Origin: Sphingomonas sp.
Lineage (GTDB): Bacteria; Pseudomonadota; Alphaproteobacteria; Sphingomonadales; Sphingomonadaceae
Reading direction: 5' to 3'
NCBI GenBank assembly: GCA_019247755.1
Contig: JAFBAM010000182.1
Location: forward strand, 1 to 21,038
DNA length: 21,038 nucleotides
Each line of letters opens with the position of its first letter. The first letter of the stretch is position 1. Under the pieces are notes generated by a model. It did no database searches. It was not told the DNA's origin and was given only the letters and a program-made list of their open reading frames with translations. Of the stretch, positions 13,735-21,038 are shown piece by piece. Both the position numbers and the translations under genes were made by a program.

Positions 13735-14829
13735 TTAGTGCGTGAATCTCAGCGGTGAAAAAACCGTGGAATCGATGTGCGCGACCATCGCGTCGGGCGC
13801 CTCACCAAGCAATTGAGCCGCGGCCATTTTCGCGGCGGCCGGCGCCGTCTGGATCCCGAAGCCACCCTGCCCGGCACACCAGAAAAACCCAGGGATCTCC
13901 GCGTCGAATCCGTAAACCGGGAGGCGATCTGGAGCGAAGCTCCGGAGGCCAGCCCAGCTTCGCTCGACGCGCTCGACCGGCCAGTCGACGACCGATTGGA
14001 AGCGATTGATCGCAATTGCCACGTCGATTTCTTCCGGCGCGGCGTCGCAGGGATCGCTTTCAATCTCGTCGTGCGGGCTTAGCCAGATTGTCTGATCGCC
14101 TTCGCCCTTGAAGTAGAATGTCCCCTTCGCGTCATCGACAAGCGGCAGGTCGCGAAGTCCGGAGCGGCCGATTCGCAACTGCGCCATCGTCCGCCGCTTC
14201 GGCTCGATCCCGAGCTTTGTGGCGCCGCAGAGCATCGCGACCACGTCCGCCCATGCTCCCGCAGCATCAACGAGGATGTTTCCCGCCAATGTCGACCGGT
14301 CTTCGAGCTGGATATCCCACCGATTCTCGCGGCGAAGGCCAGCCGCGAGCCGGGCGCTAGTCCGCACAGTCCCACCCAACCGTCGAAAGTGGCGCAGATA
14401 GGCGGCGTGAAGGGCCGCCACGTCGATGTCGGCGCAGCCCGGTTCGAACAGAGCGCGGCGCCATTCGGGCCGAACGCCAGGGATCAACCTCTCCAGTTCC
14501 GCCCGCTCAATGGGCCATGATTCTACCGTCGACGGAAGCTCCGGAAGCTCCTCACGCGTGAGGTGGACGTCTCCGCGCCGGCGAAGGAATCCGTGCTCCG
14601 AAAATTCCGATGGCGGCTTCGTCAGGAAGTCACCCGACGCGATCGTCAGCTTGGCGACTTCGGGTCCGCCGTAGCTCTCCAGATAGAAGGCGGCCGATCG
14701 CCCGGTCGCATGATAGCCGCAATGGTCTTCGGCCTCGATGATGAGTGTCCGCCGCTTACCGGCAATCTCCGCGCCAAGGCTTGCTCCGGCGATCCCGCCG
14801 CCGACGATGATGACGTCAAAATCCGACAT
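13735..14829 (-). CDS. FAD-dependent D-amino-acid dehydrogenase-like protein (DauA-like)
   Basis: The 364-residue product is a DAO-family flavoprotein, probably oxidising an amino acid to an imino acid. The FAD-binding glycines are in VGGGIAGAS at residues 9-17, with an acidic end of strand 2 (IIEAED). It carries GYHATGRSAA at 38-47, PKRRTMAQL, FYFKGEGD, SWAGLRSFAPDR and GQGGFGIQTAP from 320, all closely matching D-arginine dehydrogenase DauA of Pseudomonas as I recall its sequence. The residue equivalent to the active-site His48 of DauA appears to be Phe here, and the acid at 87 is Asp, while Tyr53 and the Arg of WAGLRSF are kept. The substrate may therefore differ, so no gene symbol is given. 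The gene is divergent from cpaA and convergent with rnhA. Confidence 0.86.
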   Translation of the reverse strand: MSDFDVIIVGGGIAGASLGAEIAGKRRTLIIEAEDHCGYHATGRSAAFYLESYGGPEVAKLTIASGDFLTKPPSEFSEHGFLRRRGDVHLTREELPELPSTVESWPIERAELERLIPGVRPEWRRALFEPGCADIDVAALHAAYLRHFRRLGGTVRTSARLAAGLRRENRWDIQLEDRSTLAGNILVDAAGAWADVVAMLCGATKLGIEPKRRTMAQLRIGRSGLRDLPLVDDAKGTFYFKGEGDQTIWLSPHDEIESDPCDAAPEEIDVAIAINRFQSVVDWPVERVERSWAGLRSFAPDRLPVYGFDAEIPGFFWCAGQGGFGIQTAPAAAKMAAAQLLGEAPDAMVAHIDSTVFSPLRFTH

Positions 14830-14880
14830 TTCTGCCGCTGGTTACGAATTGGAAAGCCGCACCGTCTAGGGGTGGCAGTC

Positions 14881-15366
14881 ATGTTCAACGGGGGGTTTAC
14901 CGATCTGCTGCTTGTGGCGCTTGCCGCGACCCTGGTCGTGGCGGCGGTCATCGACGTGCGGACGTTCACCATCTCGAACCGGCTCAACGCAGCTGTCGCC
15001 CTCGGTGCGCCTCTCTACTGGCTGTCGATCGCGCTGACGCCTTGGCCGGGAATCGCAATTCAGCTGGCGGCGGGCGGGATCGTGTTCGCGCTGCTCGCCG
15101 GTGCATTTTACGCCGGCATGATGGGCGGCGGCGACGTCAAGCTCGCGGCCGCGCTGGCTTTGTGGTTCTCGCCCGCCGGCACGATGAAATTTCTGGTTTG
15201 GATGGCCCTCGCGGGCGGCGTGCTCACTCTGGGCATTCTCCTCTGGCATCGCGCCAAGGGAAAAGAGGGTCGTCCGAAAATTCCATACGGGGTCGCAATC
15301 GCGTGCGGAGCGCTGTTCGTGCTCGCGCCGATTCTAACCCAACGGTTTCTTAACCAATTTGTCTGA
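14881..15366 (+). CDS. cpaA: Prepilin peptidase of the Tad/Flp system
   Basis: CpaA (TadV) is an inner-membrane aspartic protease of the A24 family that cuts the leader of Flp prepilins. The 161-residue product is short because Tad-type enzymes lack the N-terminal methylase domain of PilD. The two catalytic aspartates are Asp25 in AVIDVRTFTISNRLN and Asp85 in the GxGD motif of GMMGGGDVKLA. About five to six hydrophobic segments fill the rest. The ATG at 14881 has AGGGG about 9 bases before it; a GTG at 14872 is possible but too close to the ribosome site. It starts the plus-strand pilus locus, 51 bases from a divergent flavoprotein gene, so a promoter should be in or near that short gap. Confidence 0.93.
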   Translation: MFNGGFTDLLLVALAATLVVAAVIDVRTFTISNRLNAAVALGAPLYWLSIALTPWPGIAIQLAAGGIVFALLAGAFYAGMMGGGDVKLAAALALWFSPAGTMKFLVWMALAGGVLTLGILLWHRAKGKEGRPKIPYGVAIACGALFVLAPILTQRFLNQFV

Positions 15367-15412
15367 TTTGTGAGGCTGTTCAAGGGGCCCGTCAGGGGGA
15401 GGCGATTTCGCC

Positions 15413-16402
15413 ATGGATGTGAAGAAGCTCGCGCTGCTCGTTGGAGCGCTGGTCATTGCGGTGGTCACCGCTGTCATGGCCAAGAACATGTTCGCCGGTG
15501 CCGGCGCCCAGCAGGCAGCTGCTGCGCCCGTGCCACTCGGTCCGAAGGTGCTGGTCGCCAAGAAGGCGCTACCAGTCGGCACGATCATCGATGCCGACAG
15601 CTTCACCTTCCAACCCTGGCCTAAGGAGCTCATGCAGAGCGCCTATTACGTCGAGGGCCAGCCCGACGGTGATCCCAAGAAATTGCTTGGCACGGTTGTT
15701 CGCTATGCGATCACCGCCGGCCAGCCGGCCACCCGCGGTTCGCTCGTCGGCCCGCAGGACCGCGGCTTCCTCGCCGCGGCGCTTGGCCCAGGCATGCGCG
15801 CCATCACGGTGCCTGTGAACGTGTCGTCCGGTGTGGCCGGCTTCGTGTTCCCGGGTGACCATGTCGACATGGTCCTGACGCAGAACGTCGAGGGCGGCGG
15901 CGACGGTCCGACGCTCAAGGTCTCCGAGACCATCATCCGCAACCTGCGGGTGCTCGCGACCGACCAGCGCATCACCGACAAGGACGATGAGGGCAAGACC
16001 CAGGTCAAGACGTTCTCCAACGTCACGCTGGAGGTCACGCCGCGCATCGCCGAGAAGATCGCGGTTGCGCAGAGCCTCGGCTCGCTTTCGTTGGCCCTTC
16101 GCTCGATCGCTGACAACAGCGCCGAGGTCGAGCGGGCGGTTGCTTCGGGCGCCATCAAGGTCCCGGCCGGCACTACGCCTGACCAGGAAAAGCAGATGCT
16201 GACGGCCATGGCCAACCGCCCGATCGACAGCAACACGACCTTCTCGACCGGCGGCGACGTGTCGCGCTTCCAGCGCCGCACCGTTCCCGCGAAGGCTTCG
16301 TCGGCGCCTGCACCAGGCGCGGCCTCTGCCCTTCCGGTCGGACCAGTCATCCGTGTCGCTCGCGGCAATTCAGTCACCGTTGTTCCGGTGGGAGCTCGCT
16401 AA
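15413..16402 (+). CDS. cpaB: Flp pilus assembly protein CpaB (RcpC)
   Basis: CpaB belongs to the periplasmic part of the Tad pilus machine and is thought to link the inner-membrane parts to the secretin. The 329-residue product has an N-terminal membrane anchor at about residues 5-24. An SAF-type domain follows from about 44 (VLVAKKALPVGTIIDADSF), then an RcpC/CpaB domain (RAITVPVNVSSGVAGFVFPG, DHVDMVLTQN, RVLATDQRI) from about 125 to 240. The Ala- and Pro-rich tail lacks clear domains. The start is ATG with GGGGGAGG about 10 bases upstream. It is separated from cpaA by 46 bases and ends one base before cpaC begins. Confidence 0.94.
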   Translation: MDVKKLALLVGALVIAVVTAVMAKNMFAGAGAQQAAAAPVPLGPKVLVAKKALPVGTIIDADSFTFQPWPKELMQSAYYVEGQPDGDPKKLLGTVVRYAITAGQPATRGSLVGPQDRGFLAAALGPGMRAITVPVNVSSGVAGFVFPGDHVDMVLTQNVEGGGDGPTLKVSETIIRNLRVLATDQRITDKDDEGKTQVKTFSNVTLEVTPRIAEKIAVAQSLGSLSLALRSIADNSAEVERAVASGAIKVPAGTTPDQEKQMLTAMANRPIDSNTTFSTGGDVSRFQRRTVPAKASSAPAPGAASALPVGPVIRVARGNSVTVVPVGAR

Positions 16403-16403
16403 G

Positions 16404-17861
16404 ATGAAGACTCAAGCCATCACCAGCCGGGCTCGCCTCGGCACCGCAATGGCCGCGCTGGCAATTGCGCTCGGCACGGTGGGCGCTTCGGCCCCCGCCC
16501 TCGCCGCCCCGACCGCGGCAAGGCCGGTCGAGACGCTGAACGTCAGCAAGGGCACTGGGACCCTGGTCCGCCTGTCCGAGCCGATGAGCGACATCTTCGT
16601 CGCCAACGACAACGTCGCCGACGTCCAGGTCCGTTCGCCGACCCAGCTCTACGTGTTCGGTAAGGACGCTGGCGAGACGACGATCTACGCGACCGCCAAG
16701 GGTGGCCGGGTCGTCTATGCGACCAACGTCCGCGTGGCGCAGAACCTCGCCAACCTGAATGAGATCATTCACGCGGCGATGCCGGACTCGAACATCAACG
16801 TGACCACGGTCGGCCAGGTCGCCATCCTGAATGGTACAGTCGCTTCTCCGGAAGATGCTGCGCAGGCCCAGACGCTCGTCACCGGCCTGCTCAATCCCGG
16901 AAAGAAAGAGGGCGATCTCCTCGATATCGTCCCGGTCAACCGGCTGAAAACTGCAACGCCGCTGCAAGTGATGCTGAAGGTCCGGATCGCCGAGATCAAC
17001 CGTTCGCTGCTGAAGTCGATGGGCGTAAACCTCCTGTCGCACGACACGTCCGGCGGGTTCCTGTTCGGCATCGGCCGCGGGAATCCCGGTACGATCAACG
17101 GACCGGGTAGCGCGACGCTGAACATCAGCTCGTCGGCGACTACCCTCGGGGCTTTCGGGCACATCCTTGGGATGGATCTGCTCGGATCGCTGGACATCGC
17201 CGCCAACGACGGTGTGGCCAGCATCCTGGCCGAGCCGAACCTTACCGCGCTTTCGGGCGAGACGGCGAGCTTCCTCGCCGGCGGTGAGTTCCCGATCCCC
17301 GTTTCGCAGGGCAACAACGCCGTCACCATCGAGTACAAGCAATATGGTGTCGGTCTGGCGTTCACGCCGATCGTCCTTGGCGACGGCCGCATCTCGATGC
17401 GCGTCCGCCCCGAGGTCAGCCAGCTCGACGCCGCCAACGGCATCACCGTTCCGGGCAACTTCCGGATCCCGGCGCTGATCACGCGGCGCGCGGAAACGAC
17501 GGTCGAGCTCGGCTCGGGCCAATCGTTCATGATCGCGGGCCTGCTTCAGAACACGGGTCAGAACAGCGTCGACAAGGCTCCGGTCCTCGGCGACTTGCCG
17601 GTCATCGGCGCGCTGTTCCGGTCGACCAAGTTCCAGCGTTCGGAAACCGAGTTGGTGGTCATCGTGACGCCGTATCTCGTGCGCCCGGTTTCGACCCAGA
17701 TGGCAGTTCCGACCGACGGGTATCGCAACCCGAACGACATTGAACGCGACTGGCTGGGCCAGACGTTCAAGGGCGCCAACGGCAAGGTCGACCCGACCGC
17801 GATCCCGGCTCCGTCCGCAGCATCGACAGGTGCGGCGCCGGCGCCCGGGTTCAAGATGTGA
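16404..17861 (+). CDS. cpaC: Tad/Flp pilus secretin CpaC (RcpA)
   Basis: CpaC forms the outer-membrane channel for the Flp pilus. The product is about 485 residues from the ATG at 16404, with GGAG about 12 bases before it; the frame also runs upstream into cpaB but that is spurious. Features in order: a signal peptide ending around residue 34 (APALA), a pilus N-terminal secretin domain (VETLNVSKGTGTLVRLSEP at 42-60), a BON-like segment about 115-165, and the secretin domain from about 190 (VMLKVRIAEINRS) to about 430, with IEYKQYGVGLAFTPIV and LGDLPVIGALFRS. A Pro- and Ala-rich tail follows. Its stop overlaps the alternative GTG start of cpaD. A secretin pilot, if needed, could be the CpaD lipoprotein. 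Confidence 0.95.
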   Translation: MKTQAITSRARLGTAMAALAIALGTVGASAPALAAPTAARPVETLNVSKGTGTLVRLSEPMSDIFVANDNVADVQVRSPTQLYVFGKDAGETTIYATAKGGRVVYATNVRVAQNLANLNEIIHAAMPDSNINVTTVGQVAILNGTVASPEDAAQAQTLVTGLLNPGKKEGDLLDIVPVNRLKTATPLQVMLKVRIAEINRSLLKSMGVNLLSHDTSGGFLFGIGRGNPGTINGPGSATLNISSSATTLGAFGHILGMDLLGSLDIAANDGVASILAEPNLTALSGETASFLAGGEFPIPVSQGNNAVTIEYKQYGVGLAFTPIVLGDGRISMRVRPEVSQLDAANGITVPGNFRIPALITRRAETTVELGSGQSFMIAGLLQNTGQNSVDKAPVLGDLPVIGALFRSTKFQRSETELVVIVTPYLVRPVSTQMAVPTDGYRNPNDIERDWLGQTFKGANGKVDPTAIPAPSAASTGAAPAPGFKM

Positions 17862-17878
17862 CCAGGAAGGAATCGAAG

Positions 17879-18514
17879 ATGCGCTCCAAGTTCATCCTCA
17901 TCGCTCTCGGCTCTGCCCTGGCAGGCTGCCAGACGGGTCCGCAGCAGGACGTGCCGCAAATGGGCCTGGCCGCGGTCAACGTGCCGGTCGTCACCAGTCA
18001 GGACTATGTCTTCGACGCGGCGGCCCCCGGCGGTTCACTCGCTCCCGGTGAAGGCGATCGCCTCAACGGCTGGTTCCAGGGCCTCGGCCTTGGCTACGGC
18101 GACACGATCTACGTCGACGGCGGCTATGCGCCGGCTGCTCGCGGGCAGGTCAACGCCATTGCCGGCAAGTACGGCATGGTTTTGACCCCGGGCGCCCCGG
18201 TCACCGAGGGCTCGGTTCAGCCGGGCTCGGTCCGTGTGGTCGTCGCCCGCCGTCGTGCAAGCGTACCCGGTTGTCCGCACTGGACGTACCGGTCGCAGCC
18301 CGACTGGGATAACAAGACGATGTCCAACTACGGCTGCAGCGTGAATTCGAACGTCGCCGCCATGGTCGCCAACCCCGAGGATCTGCTGCACGGCCGCGAA
18401 GGCGACGCTGCGGTCGATGCTCGCACTGCGGCGCGCGCGGTCAACCTGTACCGCACGAAGCAGCCGACGGGCGCAGGCAACCTGCAGGACGTCAGCCCGA
18501 AGGGAGGCAAGTGA
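17879..18514 (+). CDS. cpaD: Pilus assembly lipoprotein CpaD
   Basis: CpaD is an outer-membrane lipoprotein of alphaproteobacterial Tad systems, likely supporting the secretin. With the ATG at 17879 the product has 211 residues, starting MRSKFILIALGSALAGCQ, a lipoprotein signal with the lipidated Cys at residue 17. This start has AGGAAGGA about 6 bases upstream, which makes it better than the in-frame GTG at 17858 that overlaps cpaC. The family hallmarks are PGCPHW at 130-135 and MSNYGCSVNSNVAAMVANPE from 148, ending with DLLHGR. Its two later cysteines may form a disulfide. The last codon region overlaps the cpaE start (ATGA). Confidence 0.94.
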   Translation: MRSKFILIALGSALAGCQTGPQQDVPQMGLAAVNVPVVTSQDYVFDAAAPGGSLAPGEGDRLNGWFQGLGLGYGDTIYVDGGYAPAARGQVNAIAGKYGMVLTPGAPVTEGSVQPGSVRVVVARRRASVPGCPHWTYRSQPDWDNKTMSNYGCSVNSNVAAMVANPEDLLHGREGDAAVDARTAARAVNLYRTKQPTGAGNLQDVSPKGGK

Positions 18515-19785
18515 TGAATGCTCCGTTCCAGGCACGCGCTGGTTTGCGTGACCCGTTCACCGCTTTCGTCTGCGACGATGCAACCGCCGACATGCTGCGG
18601 CCGGTGGCGGTCGAGCACGGCTGGTCGCCGGAGAAGGTGAACAAGGGCGGCCTTCGCAATGCCGTCCAGTCGCTCTCCGTCTCGGCCAGCCCGAACATCC
18701 TGTTCGTCGATCTCAGCGAGTCCGCCGATCCGCTGAACGACATCAACGCGCTTGCGGAAGTCTGCGAGCCGGGAACGATCGTGATCGCCGCCGGCGCCGT
18801 CAATGACGTGCGCCTGTATCGCGACCTCGTCGCCAGCGGCATCCACGACTATCTGCTGAAGCCGTTCACGGTCGATCAGCTGCGCGACAGCTTCAGCCAC
18901 GCGCAGATGATCCTGTCTGGTCCACGTGGCGAAACGCAGGCCGATCGCCCGCACGTCATGGCCGCCGTCATCGGCGTTCGCGGCGGCGTCGGCGCATCGA
19001 CCATCGCGACCTCGCTCGCATGGCTGTTCGGTGAGAAGTCCCGTCGCACGACGGCGCTGCTCGACCTCGACGTCCACTTCGGGACCGGTGCCCTGGCGCT
19101 CGACCTCGAGCCTGGCCGCGGCCTGACCGACGCAATCGAGAACCCGAGCCGCATCGACGGCCTGTTCATCGAGCGCGCCATGGTTCGTGCCAATGAGCGA
19201 CTGTCGGTGCTGTCGGCCGAAGCGCCGATCCACCAGCCGCTGGTTACCGACGGCACCGCCTTCTTCCAGCTTCAGGAAGAGATGCGGAACGCCTTTGAAT
19301 CGACGGTGCTCGACCTGCCGCGCCACATGCTGATCCAGTATCCGCACCTGGTGCACGATGCGCACGTCGCGGTTGTCGTCGCCGAGCTGACGCTGGCCGG
19401 TACGCGCGACACGATCCGCATCCTTGCGTGGCTGAAGTCGAATGCGCCGCAGACCAAGGTGATCGTCGTTGCCAACGGCGTTCCCTCGGGCGGCGCGCTG
19501 GAGATCAGCCGCAAGGACTTCGAGCAGTCGATCGAGCGCAGCGTCGACGTTGTCTTCCCGTTCGATGCCAAGGTCGCGGCCCAGGCTGCGAAGCTCGGCA
19601 AGCCTATGGCCGAAGTTGCGACCGGCAAGCTTGCGGCTCCGTTCAACGCCCTTTCCGGCATGGTGCTCAATCACGCCACGGAGGAAGGCAATGCCAGCGA
19701 CGCTGGCGCGGGCAGCGGCGGCAGCAAGTCGATCGTCGACAACCTGAAGTCGATGCTTTCGAAGCCGAAAGACAAGGCGGCGTAA
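18511..19785 (+). CDS. cpaE: Pilus assembly ATPase-like protein CpaE (TadZ-type)
   Basis: CpaE localises the Tad machine at the cell pole and belongs to the ParA/MinD superfamily. The 424-residue product has an N-terminal receiver-like domain of about 130 residues (NILFVDLSES with Asp67, and YLLKPF with Lys117). A MinD-like domain follows with GVRGGVGASTIATSLA at about 155-170 and LLDLDVHFGTGALALDL. The P-loop is the degenerate form seen in this family: the signature lysines are replaced, so ATP hydrolysis may be poor or absent. Two ATG codons in a row at 18511 and 18514 are possible starts; the first overlaps the cpaD stop by four bases and GGGAGG is just upstream. The stop is followed directly by the tadB gene, with no cpaF between. 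Confidence 0.93.
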   Translation: MMNAPFQARAGLRDPFTAFVCDDATADMLRPVAVEHGWSPEKVNKGGLRNAVQSLSVSASPNILFVDLSESADPLNDINALAEVCEPGTIVIAAGAVNDVRLYRDLVASGIHDYLLKPFTVDQLRDSFSHAQMILSGPRGETQADRPHVMAAVIGVRGGVGASTIATSLAWLFGEKSRRTTALLDLDVHFGTGALALDLEPGRGLTDAIENPSRIDGLFIERAMVRANERLSVLSAEAPIHQPLVTDGTAFFQLQEEMRNAFESTVLDLPRHMLIQYPHLVHDAHVAVVVAELTLAGTRDTIRILAWLKSNAPQTKVIVVANGVPSGGALEISRKDFEQSIERSVDVVFPFDAKVAAQAAKLGKPMAEVATGKLAAPFNALSGMVLNHATEEGNASDAGAGSGGSKSIVDNLKSMLSKPKDKAA

Positions 19786-19847
19786 GCTTGGGGGTTCAGT
19801 CCGGCGCGTCTCGGCGCGTCGGCAGGAAGTGAGAGGCGAAGGCTGGT

Positions 19848-20813
19848 ATGCTCTTGTGGCTACTCATCATTGGCGGCGTCGGAGCACTTGGGCTTGGGTT
19901 CATGGCCTTTCGCGGGCCGTCGCCGTCCAAGAACCTCAAACGGCGCATCGAGCTCGTCAAGGAGCGCCACGGCGATACGATCACGGCCAGCGCGCAAGCG
20001 CAGATCCGCAAGTTGTTTGCCGAGCGCAGCAGCAAGCTTGAGAGCTATGCCTCGACGCTGATCCCGAAGCCTGCCCTGCTCCGCCAGCGGCTCGAGCAGA
20101 CCGGCAAGGACATCAGCCTCGGCAAATATGCCATGGTCTCGATCGGCGTCATCGCCGTCGTGACGATCCTGCTGACGATCCGCGGAGCGCCGATAATCCT
20201 CTCTCTGATGGTTGGCCTGTTCTTCGGGATCGGCGGACCGCACTTCGTGGTCGGCAAGATGATCAAGCGCCGCATCAACAAGTTCAATTCGAACTTCCCC
20301 GATGCGATCGAGCTGATGGTCCGCGGCCTTCGTTCGGGCCTTCCGATCACCGAGACCCTCGGTGTCGTCGCCGGCGAAATTCCGGGCCCCGTCGGGGTCG
20401 AGTTCCGCATGGTCGCCGACAAGATGAAGATCGGCCGCACCATGGAGGCGGCGCTTCAGGAAACCGCCGACCGTCTCGGCACTGCGGAGTTCCAGTTCTT
20501 CGTCATTACCCTGGCCATCCAGCGTGAGACCGGCGGTAACCTCGCCGAAACGCTGTCTAACCTGGCCGACGTGCTGAGGAAGCGCGCGCAGATGAAGCTG
20601 AAGATCCGTGCGATGAGCTCGGAATCGAAGGCGTCGGCCTACATCGTCGGCTCGCTGCCATTCATCGTGTTCGGCCTCGTGTACATGATCAACGGCAAGT
20701 ACATGCAGGGCTTCTTCTCTGACCAGCGCCTGATGGTCGCCGGCATGGGCGGCATGATCTGGATGGGTATCGGCGGCCTGATCATGGCCAAGATGGTCAA
20801 CTTCGAGATCTGA
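19848..20813 (+). CDS. tadB: Tad/Flp inner-membrane platform protein TadB (CpaG)
   Basis: TadB is an inner-membrane platform protein, related to GspF/PilC, that works with TadC and the ATPase CpaF to assemble pilin. The 321-residue product has hydrophobic segments at about 1-20, 95-111, 114-130, 264-283 and 297-316. The cytoplasmic GspF-like domain lies at about 148-260, including FPDAIELMVRGLRSGLPITE and ITLAIQRETGGNLAETLSNL. The start ATG has GAGAGG and GAAGG upstream. It is 62 bases from cpaE and 16 bases before tadC. It is sometimes called CpaG, its position in the Caulobacter gene order. Confidence 0.94.
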   Translation: MLLWLLIIGGVGALGLGFMAFRGPSPSKNLKRRIELVKERHGDTITASAQAQIRKLFAERSSKLESYASTLIPKPALLRQRLEQTGKDISLGKYAMVSIGVIAVVTILLTIRGAPIILSLMVGLFFGIGGPHFVVGKMIKRRINKFNSNFPDAIELMVRGLRSGLPITETLGVVAGEIPGPVGVEFRMVADKMKIGRTMEAALQETADRLGTAEFQFFVITLAIQRETGGNLAETLSNLADVLRKRAQMKLKIRAMSSESKASAYIVGSLPFIVFGLVYMINGKYMQGFFSDQRLMVAGMGGMIWMGIGGLIMAKMVNFEI

Positions 20814-20829
20814 GGAGGCGAGTTCTACC

Positions 20830-21038
20830 ATGCAGGCTGTGCCCTCTTCAGGCCCACATATCCTCGGCTTCGACGTCGTCTGGATCGCAACGATCCTGAG
20901 CGCCGTCGCGACGTTCGCCGTGATGCTCGCAATTTACGCCGCGACGACGGTCAAGGACCCGATGGCGCGCCGCGTGAAGGCGCTCAACGAACGCCGCGAG
21001 CAGCTGAAGGCGGGCATCGTCGCGTCGACCAACCGGCG
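20830..21038 (+). CDS. tadC: Tad/Flp inner-membrane platform protein TadC (CpaH), 3' end cut off
   Basis: Only the first 69 residues are in the window. They include one membrane segment at about 15-39 (VVWIATILSAVATFAVML) and then a charged stretch (KDPMARRVKALNERREQLKAG) of the kind that opens TadC proteins. The ATG has GGAGG upstream, with a slightly long spacing of about 11 bases. By position after tadB this is almost certainly tadC; the diagnostic GspF-type domain lies past the window edge, so the call depends on order and N-terminal pattern. Confidence 0.82.
   Translation, partial: MQAVPSSGPHILGFDVVWIATILSAVATFAVMLAIYAATTVKDPMARRVKALNERREQLKAGIVASTNR

Noticed and set aside
16374..17522. 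Minus-strand frame of 382 codons opposite the secretin gene
   Set aside because: Same shadow effect; the secretin reading is unambiguous.
18328..19674. Minus-strand frame of 448 codons opposite cpaE and cpaD
   Set aside because: It is antisense to well-recognised pilus genes and rich in Arg, Asp and His without a recognisable motif.
19802..19820. Direct repeat CGGCGCGTC twice between cpaE and tadB
   Set aside because: Two 9-base copies in GC-rich DNA, without flanking target duplication or a partner elsewhere, are likely chance, so it is no evidence for a mobile-element scar where cpaF is missing.

Overview
This is about 21 kb of GC-rich, gene-dense chromosomal DNA from what looks like an alphaproteobacterium, most likely a sphingomonad (order Sphingomonadales). 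That placement is inferred from codon and GC usage, the CpaA-CpaE/TadBC pilus locus with alphaproteobacterial-type CpaD and CpaE proteins, the split glycine decarboxylase, and the ispH-rnhA gene pair. No tRNA, rRNA, insertion sequence, phage gene or CRISPR array was found. Most of the window is ordinary core genome.

Region 1 (1-3465) is the end of a cell-surface polysaccharide cluster. A glycosyltransferase fragment cut by the left edge converges on a compact minus-strand set: an EpsG-like polymerase or membrane protein followed by two SAM-dependent methyltransferases. The coding regions touch or overlap, so translational coupling is likely. Region 2 (3466-5381) holds a secreted protein with two retropepsin-like Asp-Thr-Gly motifs and, divergently, a protein with two PilZ domains, a possible c-di-GMP sensor.

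Region 3 (5384-11398, minus strand) is a glycine cleavage operon read as riboswitch, gcvT, gcvH, methyltransferase, gcvPA, gcvPB, DUF938 methyltransferase-like gene. A clear tandem glycine riboswitch precedes gcvT, and every gene junction overlaps by 1 or 4 bases. GcvT, GcvH and the two GcvP subunits make three of the components of the glycine cleavage system (the fourth, dihydrolipoamide dehydrogenase, is not here). They feed one-carbon units into folate. The two methyltransferase-type passengers are the least expected part of the window.

Region 4 (11480-14829) has a small lipoprotein gene, divergent ispH (isoprenoid synthesis), rnhA (RNase HI), a strong intrinsic terminator, and a D-amino-acid dehydrogenase-like flavoprotein. 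The rnhA gene has no ATG, GTG or TTG at a usable place and appears to start at CTG inside the end of ispH.

Region 5 (14881-21038, plus strand) is a Tad/Flp pilus assembly locus: cpaA (prepilin peptidase), cpaB, cpaC (secretin), cpaD (lipoprotein), cpaE (ATPase-like), tadB/cpaG and the start of tadC/cpaH. The pilus motor ATPase gene cpaF/tadA, commonly between cpaE and tadB, is not there, and no Flp pilin gene lies beside cpaA. Both must lie elsewhere if the system works.
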